Source: Clostridia bacterium
GTDB lineage: Bacteria > Bacillota > Clostridia > Oscillospirales > CAG-272
Reading direction: 5' to 3'
Assembly (NCBI GenBank): GCA_024404475.1
Contig: JAKSPV010000033.1
Span: 1-11,937 of the forward strand
Length of the DNA stretch: 11,937 bases
Of the stretch, positions 1-5,936 are shown in pieces. How positions within the stretch are numbered: position 1 is the stretch's first letter; every line of letters begins with the position of its first letter. A program made the translations under genes and the position numbers. A model generated the notes under the pieces. The model saw only the letters and a program-made list of their open reading frames with translations. It searched no databases and was not told the DNA's origin.

Positions 1-1873
1 CGGGGAGCTCGCGGTTGCCGCCGTTTCCGCCGGCACCGCCGGCGGGGGCGTTGTTCCGCGGTGCCGCCGCGGGAACGTTGTTCCGCGGTGCTTCGGCGGG
101 AGCGAGGCCGTACTGCCTCTCGTCGGCGGAGAGCTTCGCCATGTTCACGGCGTCCTGCCGCTGACGGCGGCTCTCGTCCTCGGAGTGCTGCTTGCTCTCG
201 CTGCGCCAGCTGCTGAGGGATCGTACGGTGCCGACGACGGCACCGCCCTTCTCGCTGATCGCGCTGTACGCGGAGCTGATCTTGCCGCCGGCCCATCTGC
301 CTGCGGCGCCGAGTCCGGTCACGTTGGCGGCGAAGGAACCGGCGCTCTTCGCGGCGCCGGTCGCCTTTCCGAACATCGCACGGGAGTAATCCTTCATGTC
401 GCCCGCACGCACCGCCTCATAGCCGGCGTTGTTGGCGAGGACGCCCGTCAGGATACTGCCGAAGCGGTTGGCGGCTTCGATCGCGCCCATGACGAGAAGG
501 ACCTTGGCGAGAGTATCGGTAACGACGCTCTGCGGGAAGAGCACGAGCCGCGCGTCGAAGATCATTGGGATAAAGAGGATCACGAGCCGCATCGGGATGA
601 TGCAGCCGAAAATGCCGAACATCTGCACGACGGCGGAGGTCAACCACTGCTTGAACTTTTCCCCGTCGTCGAGGGGCGCCGTGGCGATGAGCGGCGGCGC
701 AATGATGTAAAGCCCGAGGAGGTTGAAGATGCGGGCGATGCTGTTGAAGATGCAGAGCGCCAGGTTTTTCAGGGTGATGATCGCCGTCAGCGCGATGAGA
801 AGATAGGAGATGCCGGAGATGCCGATATTGAAGGCGTCGCTGACGTCGTCGTAACTGTAAATGCTCGGTTTTTCGCTGTCCTCACCGTAGTAGAACGGAC
901 CGCGGAGCCCGTCCGTGAGGGACGGCTCGGCGTTGAACGCGGGGTTCTTGGCGGCGTCGAGCGTGCCGGAGAGAAAGATCACGCGGTCAAGCGGTGCGCT
1001 CGCGGCGGAGGCGCCGGAAAACGACCACTCGGCGAAGGCGACAGGCGCGAACGACGCGTCCCGTTTCAGCACTTCCATGATCTCGAGGATCGCTTTCGAG
1101 GCGTCGTTGTAGTCGTCGATCTTCATCTCAAAGCGCGGGTCGTAGGCGCGCACGAGGTGCTGGAGCGCGGACTGCCACGTGACGCCGTTCGTTTCGTCGT
1201 AGTAGAAGTCGAAAACGCCGTCCTCCTGCAGTTTCAGAAGGTCGGGGCGGATCTCGTTGTAGCAGCTGCTGAGGTTATAGCGGCTGTCGTACGAGGCGTT
1301 CAGCGAATAGTTGCCGATCGTGTTGAAGACACGCGCCATCGTCGCGTACTGCTCGTCGGAGAAGTCGATCCTGTCCTCCTCGTGGAGCGTGTCCGAGCGG
1401 TCGAACATGAAGCTGACCCGATCGACAAGAAGGTTCGTGAGGTTGAGCACCGCCGACAGGACGGCGCTGAGCAGAAGGATCATCAGGATGCTCTTCCCTC
1501 CGCTGAGGAGGATCGAGCCGATGGAGCGCCGGGATTTGTCGTCCGCGTCGAACATCTTGCGGATGACCGCGATCAGAAGGAACGCGAAAACGAACACGAT
1601 GCCGATCAGCGCCATGCCCCAGTAAATATTGGTGATCTTGCGGTTGCCGAAAAAGATGTTGATCAGATAGGAACTGCTCCCGTCATATTCCACCTTCTGG
1701 ATCCCGGCGAACACCGCAAAGAAATTGTAGACGAGCTTCACGAGGTTGCAAAGCGTCGAGACGATATAGTAGCAGACCTGCCCGATGAGGTCGCCGATCG
1801 CGGAAGAGATTGAGTTTCCGATCCAGTCAACGGCACTGTCAATGCCGCTGACGACACTGTCTATGACACCCAC
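1..1873 (-). CDS. VirB6/TrbL-like T4SS polytopic membrane protein (partial, C-terminus off left edge)
   Basis: This is the probable inner-membrane channel component of the conjugation machine. I translated the minus strand directly: 624 codons are open from GTG at 1873 to the window edge. No ATG or TTG start lies between the upstream in-frame TGA (1906-1904) and this GTG, and AGGGAAGGTG sits just upstream. Hydrophobic segments fall at about residues 33-57, 83-104, 122-147, 348-368, 375-398, 412-440 and 452-468. They form two membrane blocks split by a soluble region at about 150-345, predicted to be extracytoplasmic. After residue 470 comes an Ala/Gly-rich amphipathic tail with a charged stretch (about 555-590) and a Pro/Asn/Gly repeat tail. 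This layout, and the position after VirD4 and a pilin, match Firmicutes/Mollicutes ICE transmembrane proteins (TrbL/VirB6, Mbov_0396-like). The family call is from architecture, not a search. Confidence 0.85.
   Translation of the reverse strand, partial: MGVIDSVVSGIDSAVDWIGNSISSAIGDLIGQVCYYIVSTLCNLVKLVYNFFAVFAGIQKVEYDGSSSYLINIFFGNRKITNIYWGMALIGIVFVFAFLLIAVIRKMFDADDKSRRSIGSILLSGGKSILMILLLSAVLSAVLNLTNLLVDRVSFMFDRSDTLHEEDRIDFSDEQYATMARVFNTIGNYSLNASYDSRYNLSSCYNEIRPDLLKLQEDGVFDFYYDETNGVTWQSALQHLVRAYDPRFEMKIDDYNDASKAILEIMEVLKRDASFAPVAFAEWSFSGASAASAPLDRVIFLSGTLDAAKNPAFNAEPSLTDGLRGPFYYGEDSEKPSIYSYDDVSDAFNIGISGISYLLIALTAIITLKNLALCIFNSIARIFNLLGLYIIAPPLIATAPLDDGEKFKQWLTSAVVQMFGIFGCIIPMRLVILFIPMIFDARLVLFPQSVVTDTLAKVLLVMGAIEAANRFGSILTGVLANNAGYEAVRAGDMKDYSRAMFGKATGAAKSAGSFAANVTGLGAAGRWAGGKISSAYSAISEKGGAVVGTVRSLSSWRSESKQHSEDESRRQRQDAVNMAKLSADERQYGLAPAEAPRNNVPAAAPRNNAPAGGAGGNGGNRELP
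49..91 (-). repeat. Short in-frame repeat in the VirB6-like C-terminal tail
   Basis: A 16-bp direct repeat, CGTTGTTCCGCGGTGC, occurs at 49-64 and 76-91, 27 bp apart. On the minus strand it encodes a repeated nine-residue unit, APRNNVPAA then APRNNAPAG, in the Pro/Asn/Gly-rich tail. Such tails are flexible and may vary in length between strains. Confidence 0.7.
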
Positions 1874-1920
1874 TCTTCTTTCACCTTCCCTTTCACGTTG
1901 GAATCAAGCATAGCGATGCG

Positions 1921-2820
1921 TTACCGGATGCGCAGTTTTCTCCGCGACCGGACAAGGTAGACGGCAAGCGCCGCGAACGCCAGAACGAGAATGAAGACGA
2001 ACGCGAAGCTGTTGAAGTTGAAGTAAACGCCGATGACGAAGCTGTATTCGGTGACGTTGCCCGCCGGATCACGGAGCGTGATGCGGTAGCTGCCGCTCTT
2101 CGTCAGTTCTTTTTCGTAGTCGATCGGCTTTTCGTTCAAAAGGATCGTGATCTCGTCCTCCGAATTCCGGTCGGAAATATCAACGGGACCGGACGCATAG
2201 CCGTTCTCCACCGCTTCGAGTTTCAGAACAGGCGGCGTATGGTCGGTCGTCACGCTGAGCTGGAACGAGACGCCCGCCTTCGAAGAGCCGTAGCGGACGA
2301 CATAGCGCCCCTCACGGCTGAGGTCGGCGACGTAGGAGGACGGAAGCAGCTGCTCTTCCCCGTCAAGCGTGACGGAGTCGAGCGAGAAGCCCTCCGGCAG
2401 GACGTATTCCGTCAGCATCCCGGTGAGGTCGTTCACGAGCGTGAACTTCACCGATCTCTGCTCGAGGTCACCGAAGAGAAGGACGTACTTACCGCTTTCC
2501 GCGATCTTCGAGAGGTTGACGTCGGTCTGCTCAACGCCGTCGCGGTAGAGCCGCCACACGAGCCCGTCCGGCATGACGACCGAAACGGGATCGGCGGAGA
2601 CGAAGCCGCTCGGGAAACTCGTCTTGACCTCGCTGGATTCCACGCGGTAGACGAACATCCGCTCGTCCGTGTCGAACTCGGTGTCGCTGCCGATGACGAC
2701 GCGGTGCGCCGCGGGATCGTCGTCCGCGGGCGTCGGGCCGTCGGCCCGCGCCGGAGAGACGAGCAAAAGAAGCATCGCCGCGCCGCAGAGCATGAGGGAA
2801 ATCGCTTTTTTCACGGTCAT
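1921..2820 (-). CDS. Secreted, C-terminally membrane-anchored protein with three Ig-like modules
   Basis: Unnamed 299-aa protein. Residues 1-26 form a clear signal peptide (MTVKK, a Leu-rich core, then SPARA before the cut). Residues 270-290 are a transmembrane helix followed by a basic tail (RSRRKLRIR), so the body should lie outside the cell. The body holds three related modules ending near residues 118, 180 and 254. Each has a short acidic turn, then a Leu/Ile, a Gly-Tyr/Arg-Tyr strand and a closing strand; the last ends in DPAGNVTEYS, typical of bacterial Ig-like folds. I chose ATG 2820 because GAGAAAGG precedes it. An upstream ATG at 2841 overlaps the virD4-like gene by 8 bp but has no ribosome binding site and would add seven polar residues. 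Its place between the coupling ATPase and VirB6-like genes suggests a structural or mating-surface part of the T4SS; this role is inferred. Confidence 0.85.
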   Translation of the reverse strand: MTVKKAISLMLCGAAMLLLLVSPARADGPTPADDDPAAHRVVIGSDTEFDTDERMFVYRVESSEVKTSFPSGFVSADPVSVVMPDGLVWRLYRDGVEQTDVNLSKIAESGKYVLLFGDLEQRSVKFTLVNDLTGMLTEYVLPEGFSLDSVTLDGEEQLLPSSYVADLSREGRYVVRYGSSKAGVSFQLSVTTDHTPPVLKLEAVENGYASGPVDISDRNSEDEITILLNEKPIDYEKELTKSGSYRITLRDPAGNVTEYSFVIGVYFNFNSFAFVFILVLAFAALAVYLVRSRRKLRIR

Positions 2821-2833
2821 CCCGCCTTTCTCA

Positions 2834-4846
2834 TCAGCCATTGTTCAGTACGATCCGGTTGCGCTCGGCGATATCGTACGCCACGTCCTCCGCGCGGAAC
2901 ACGCGGGAACGGATCTCCGAAAGATCGAGCTTGCCGAAGTGGTAAAAGCTGCACTTGTACGCCGGCGTGTATTTCGTCTTCAGCGGGTAGTTGCCGAACG
3001 TGACGATGATCGCGTTGCCGGTGGATTCCTTGTTGTTGAGCTTCTGGAGCTCCGACGGGTAGATCAGCGGTCTCGTCTGGAGCTGGTTCGAGACGTTCAC
3101 GTCGTCGCTCTTCGTGCCGGTATTCGCAGAGGTGCTGACCGTGCGGACGGTCTTGTTGCCGCAGAGTTCGGAGAACTCCTTGCAGGTACCGATGTCGTTG
3201 GAGCCGATGAACATCTTGAGGGCGCAGTTGGATTTCACGACCTCGGCGACACCCTCGCCGTAGACGTTGCTGAGCTGGGCGTAGCTCTGGACGACCAGAC
3301 TGAACCAGATCTTGCGGCTGCGGCCGACGGTGATCATCTTGTCGAACTTCTCGATCCGCGGCAGGTTGCCGAACTCGTCGAGGATAAAGTAGACGTTGCG
3401 CGGCAGCGAGAGATCCTCGCGTGCGCTGGCGACCTTGATGAGCGCCTTGTAGAGACTGAGGATGAAGAGCGACGCCAGCCCGTGGCGGGTGTCCTTTTCG
3501 TCCGGAATTTTGAGGAAGAGCGCCGTCGGGCGCGCGGCGAACTGATCGGCGTGGATATCGGTCGCGCCGGTCAGGCCGCAGATGCCGCGGTCGTTGAATA
3601 TATTGAGTTTATCGAACGTGATGGACATGTAGCTGGCGAGCGTCTGATCCGCCGATGCCAGCACCTGCCGCGACAGCGTGACCGCCTGCGAGAGCGGGCT
3701 GCGGCCGGCAAAGTAGTCCTTCAGCGACTGATAATTGTTTGCGTTGTTCGAGAGGATCTTGTTGAGGTTGAAGAAGTTGAACTTCTCTTTCGTCATGCCG
3801 AGGCGCGGGTCCTCGCTGTCCTCCAGCATGGCAAGGCAGGCGGCGAGCACGATGGAGCGCGCGCCCTTCTCCCAGAGGGGATCCCGGTCGTTCGTGATCG
3901 GGCAGATGCCCGAGACGAGGTCATTCAGGTCCTCGTACATTTCGTCGTAAATTTTCTGTTTGGCGACCATGACGTCGTCCTGGCAGTGATGCAGGTCGGC
4001 GTATGCCCTGCCTTTCCACTCGCACCAGACGGCGCCCGGCGCGGCGTCCCCGTCCGCCTTTTTCAGATCGGGATAGTCCGACATGGCGTCGCGGTGGGCA
4101 ACGATGCCGTTCCCTGCGGCAAGGTATTCCTGATACATATCCCAGATCGGCTCGAGCGGATTCCAGCGGGAGGAGGAATATGTATCGCGTAGGTCGAGCA
4201 CGAGCACCTCGTAGCCGCGATCATGCAGATACTGCGAGTGCAGGTCGAAGAGCTCGCCCTTCGGGTCGGCGATGATCATGCTGGAACCGCGGTCGGTCGC
4301 CGCGAGGAGCTGGATCATCGGGCTGATGAACGTCGTCGTCTTGCCGGAGCCGGTGGAGCCGACGACGAGCGCGTGCGCGTTCGGCATGAAGTTGACGTTC
4401 AGCCGTCCCTTCTTGTCTATGAGAGCGCGGACGGGCACACCGTCCTTTTTGACCGTGGGAAGTTTTTCATACGTGACGGGCGGGAAATACGTGTCCCGCT
4501 CGGTGTCGGTCATAAAGCGGCTGTTTTCGAGGACGCTTTCCACGTCCCCCTCGCCGCCGCTGCGGCCGAGAAAACCGCCGAAGGTCTTGCCGCTGGCGCC
4601 CGTTCCGAACCAGAACACCGCCAAAAAGACGGCGACGACGACAAGGCCGGTCAGCCACGTCGAAACCTCCAGCAGCATCCCGAAATCGAGCGCAGTCTCA
4701 GTACCGGATACGGCGCCGCGGACTCTCGCGATCAGCGTGCGGACGAGAAAGCCGAGCACGCCCGCACCGAGAACGACCGCTGCGATATACAAAAGCAGCG
4801 TTCCCGCAGAGATCTTTCTGATTTTTTCCAAGAGCTTATCAAACAT
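2834..4846 (-). CDS. VirD4/TraG-family type IV coupling protein (ATPase)
   Basis: 670-aa coupling protein expected to bring substrate (relaxase-DNA or protein) to the secretion channel and power its entry by ATP hydrolysis at the membrane. Two N-terminal transmembrane segments lie at about residues 15-40 and 64-82. The Walker A motif GSTGSGKT is at 163-170, ADPKGE at 193-198 is a conserved VirD4/TraG motif, and Walker B is FILDEFGNLP at 487-496. The region between about 230 and 400 corresponds to the all-alpha domain. Conserved late motifs include VVQSYAQL (518-525) and MFIGSND (545-551). Length fits the family. The start at 4846 has GAGGGAG upstream and gives the expected short cytoplasmic N-terminus (MFDKLLEKIRK); extending to 4918 adds 24 residues from the non-coding repeat region. 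The 3' end reaches the start region of the next gene, indicating one operon. Confidence 0.97.
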   Translation of the reverse strand: MFDKLLEKIRKISAGTLLLYIAAVVLGAGVLGFLVRTLIARVRGAVSGTETALDFGMLLEVSTWLTGLVVVAVFLAVFWFGTGASGKTFGGFLGRSGGEGDVESVLENSRFMTDTERDTYFPPVTYEKLPTVKKDGVPVRALIDKKGRLNVNFMPNAHALVVGSTGSGKTTTFISPMIQLLAATDRGSSMIIADPKGELFDLHSQYLHDRGYEVLVLDLRDTYSSSRWNPLEPIWDMYQEYLAAGNGIVAHRDAMSDYPDLKKADGDAAPGAVWCEWKGRAYADLHHCQDDVMVAKQKIYDEMYEDLNDLVSGICPITNDRDPLWEKGARSIVLAACLAMLEDSEDPRLGMTKEKFNFFNLNKILSNNANNYQSLKDYFAGRSPLSQAVTLSRQVLASADQTLASYMSITFDKLNIFNDRGICGLTGATDIHADQFAARPTALFLKIPDEKDTRHGLASLFILSLYKALIKVASAREDLSLPRNVYFILDEFGNLPRIEKFDKMITVGRSRKIWFSLVVQSYAQLSNVYGEGVAEVVKSNCALKMFIGSNDIGTCKEFSELCGNKTVRTVSTSANTGTKSDDVNVSNQLQTRPLIYPSELQKLNNKESTGNAIIVTFGNYPLKTKYTPAYKCSFYHFGKLDLSEIRSRVFRAEDVAYDIAERNRIVLNNG

Positions 4847-4925
4847 AGCTTGCTCCCTCTTCAAATGGCGGTCAAAAAAGCACGGATCCGCCGCCCGCCG
4901 GGGCAAAGTCGCCCGCAAAACAAAG

Positions 4926-4980
4926 CGGCAGAAGACGGCTTTGCCGGCCCGCGCCGAAAAAACGGCAGGGACCGGCAGTC
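4926..4980. repeat. GC-rich structured repeat, copy A
   Basis: 55-bp element aligned with copy B at 5032-5084 with a few substitutions and a 2-bp length difference. Both copies share a core starting ACGGCTTTGCCGGCCCGC and ending ACCGGCAGTC or GCCGGCAGTC. Read on the minus strand it gives near-complementary GCCGG/CCGGC arms, then CGGC-AAA-GCCG followed by a T-containing stretch, which resembles a short intrinsic terminator. Function is not known. Confidence 0.75.
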
Positions 4981-5031
4981 ATTATGGAACTTTTCGGCGC
5001 GGAAAGCGCCTTGTCTGCCGGCAGGATCGGT

Positions 5032-5084
5032 CGGCAAAAAACGGCTTTGCCGGCCCGCACCGGAAAAGGCAGGGGCCGGCAGTC
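5032..5084. repeat. GC-rich structured repeat, copy B
   Basis: Second copy of the element at 4926-4980. This copy has a perfect 8-bp inverted repeat, GCCGGCCC (5049-5056) with GGGCCGGC (5073-5080). It also has CGGCAAA (5032-5038) opposite TTTGCCG (5046-5052). On the minus strand CGGC-AAA-GCCG is followed by six T residues, the form of a weak intrinsic terminator or attenuator directly downstream of the pilin gene. Confidence 0.75.
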
Positions 5085-5098
5085 GATGCACGGAAAAA

Positions 5099-5452
5099 TC
5101 AGCTGTTCGCGTTGACCCAGTCGATCATCACGGGCATGAGCAGCTTGAGCGCGAGGATCAGGACGAAGATCAGAACGAAGCCGATGATGGCGTTCTTCAG
5201 ATGGCTCTTCGCCTTTTCGCGGTCCTGCGGCTCCTCGGCCTTGGCGTACTTGACGCCGAGCAGGATGCAGTACAGCGCACCGGCGGCACCGACGATCGCA
5301 AGGATCGGGGTCATCAGACTGTTGAGCAGCTCGACGATCGGCTTGACGACGTCGTCAAAACCGGAAGCGTTGACACCGACGGCAAGGACCAGCGCGAAGA
5401 CCATCACCATGGCCAGCGCACCGCAGATACGTTTCTCATTCCACTTTTTCAT
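5099..5452 (-). CDS. VirB2/TrbC-like pilin of the conjugation system
   Basis: 117-aa protein with the VirB2/TrbC layout: a signal peptide (about 1-29, ending VGVNAS), a hydrophobic helix at about 44-68, a short charged loop (KAEEPQDREKAKSHLK, 71-86) and a second helix at about 87-110. Pilins of this type are cleaved, held in the membrane and assembled into the T4SS pilus or channel-surface structure. The Firmicutes/Mollicutes ICE group of pilin-like transfer proteins (Mbov_0395-like) has the same size and order of segments. The start has GGAGGG eight bases upstream. It is the first gene after the promoter and is followed by a structured repeat region, which could give pilin mRNA a higher level than the downstream genes. 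Family is assigned by architecture and by the neighbouring VirD4 and VirB6-like genes. Confidence 0.85.
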   Translation of the reverse strand: MKKWNEKRICGALAMVMVFALVLAVGVNASGFDDVVKPIVELLNSLMTPILAIVGAAGALYCILLGVKYAKAEEPQDREKAKSHLKNAIIGFVLIFVLILALKLLMPVMIDWVNANS

Positions 5453-5490
5453 TTTGTAAACCCTCCATGAAAGATTTTGAATATTTATCA

Positions 5491-5520
5491 GCCGAAGAGC
5501 GGCATCTGCCGAAGAACGGC
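5491..5520 (-). promoter_or_regulatory. Two tandem small hairpins in the pilin mRNA leader
   Basis: Two 13-bp units, GCCGAAGAGCGGC (5491-5503) and GCCGAAGAACGGC (5508-5520), differ at one base. Each folds as GCCG/CGGC around a 5-nt loop on the transcript. They lie about 40-70 nt ahead of the pilin start codon, in the untranslated leader. They may affect mRNA stability or protein binding; this is inference. Confidence 0.5.
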
Positions 5521-5590
5521 TCCATAAATCGAATAATTATGCACCCCGCTGAGCTCCCTGCCGGCGTGCGGCGGAACACGCTTGTGCTCC

Positions 5591-5607
5591 CTACATTATA
5601 AGTGTAG
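5591..5607. promoter_or_regulatory. Candidate operator palindrome CTACA-N7-TGTAG
   Basis: Inverted repeat CTACATTATAAGTGTAG with 5-bp arms. It lies just downstream of the predicted start of transcription (about 5614) of the minus-strand T4SS promoter, a usual place for a blocking repressor. It also contains TATAAT on the minus strand, but no matching -35 is seen for that as a promoter. Confidence 0.35.
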
Positions 5608-5620
5608 TCCCGCATTTTGG

Positions 5621-5649
5621 AGTATAGCATACAGCGGGTAAAAAATCAA
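5621..5649 (-). promoter_or_regulatory. SigmaA-type promoter for the T4SS operon
   Basis: On the minus strand, TTGATT (5649-5644) and TATACT (5626-5621) are separated by exactly 17 bases, close to the TTGACA/TATAAT consensus. Transcription would start near 5614, giving a leader of about 160 nt before the pilin ATG at 5452. This is the best promoter match in the window. Confidence 0.7.
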
Positions 5650-5723
5650 GGGCTTTTCCCCATTTTTTGCTGTATTTTTTGCATGCGAAAGGGATAAATT
5701 ATGCGTTATTTTCCGCAAAAAAC

Positions 5724-5752
5724 TTGACTTTCCGCGCCCGGTATGATAAAAA
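5724..5752 (+). promoter_or_regulatory. Candidate sigmaA-type promoter for the rightward operon
   Basis: TTGACT (5724-5729) and TAAAAA (5747-5752) have a 17-base spacer. The -35 is a good match and the -10 is weak (4 of 6). The start of transcription would be near 5759, leaving about 178 nt of leader before the ATG at 5937. The -35 boxes of the two divergent promoters are about 75 bp apart, so one regulator could act on both. Confidence 0.5.
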
Positions 5753-5794
5753 TAAAATGGTATGTTGTCCGCTCGGGCGCTCCCCTCGTTCCGC

Positions 5795-5883
5795 TTCTTT
5801 ATACGACGGAAACGGAACGGTGGCTACTGCGATTTTTCCGCAAAAAGAGTAGCCCGCGGCGCGGGCGGCTTCGTATAAATGAA
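5795..5883 (+). ncRNA. Candidate structured leader RNA (multi-branch) before the rightward operon
   Basis: A perfect 9-bp pairing, TTTATACGA (5798-5806) with TCGTATAAA (5871-5879), closes the element and is extended by TTC/GAA across a one-base bulge. Inside it are two hairpins: GGCTACT (5822-5828) with AGTAGCC (5848-5854), and CCCGC (5853-5857) with GCGGG (5861-5865), which share two bases at the junction. The segment 5807-5821 (CGGAAACGGAACGGT) is left single-stranded or may pair with TTTCCG in the first loop. It lies between the predicted promoter and the 439-aa gene. I recognise no known riboswitch class; a cis-acting RNA or protein-binding leader is possible. Confidence 0.35.
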
Positions 5884-5936
5884 CGTCGGACGGACACAAA
5901 ACGACAACGTAATCCACGAGATCGGAGATAGATGAA

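Larger units (their letters stand above)
4847..5098 (-). other. Pilin-virD4 intergenic region, structured and non-coding
   Basis: 252 bp between two operon genes, unusually long beside the other gaps in this operon. It is very rich in CGGC/GCCG words and contains two copies of a 53-55 bp repeat (listed separately). A 76-codon minus-strand frame crosses it, but it has no ribosome binding site at its ATG, has biased low-complexity composition and simply follows the repeats, so I do not call it a gene. The virD4 ribosome binding site (GAGGGAG) lies at its left end. Confidence 0.7.
5453..5936. other. Divergent intergenic regulatory region
   Basis: 484 bp without a supported gene, between the start codons of the divergent operons. 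It holds both promoters, both leaders, a palindrome and the paired leader element, all listed separately. The middle (about 5640-5760) is AT-rich compared with its surroundings. Small frames that cross it lack ribosome binding sites and natural composition. Confidence 0.8.

Noticed and set aside
185..1813. A 542-codon plus-strand frame
   Set aside because: It is antisense to the VirB6-like gene and has a charge-biased, low-information composition; the minus-strand reading has clear membrane helices and a ribosome binding site.
4861..5091. 76-codon minus-strand frame between pilin and virD4
   Set aside because: It only follows the two structured repeats, has no ribosome binding site and reads as low-complexity Arg/Ala/Pro/Phe.
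2669..5470. Several 395-507 codon plus-strand frames
   Set aside because: They are antisense to the virD4-like, pilin and Ig-like genes and to the repeat region, overlap each other and show no domains.
5591..5607. A second promoter from TATAAT on the minus strand
   Set aside because: No -35 box is found at 16-18 bases; the better promoter lies about 25 bp upstream.
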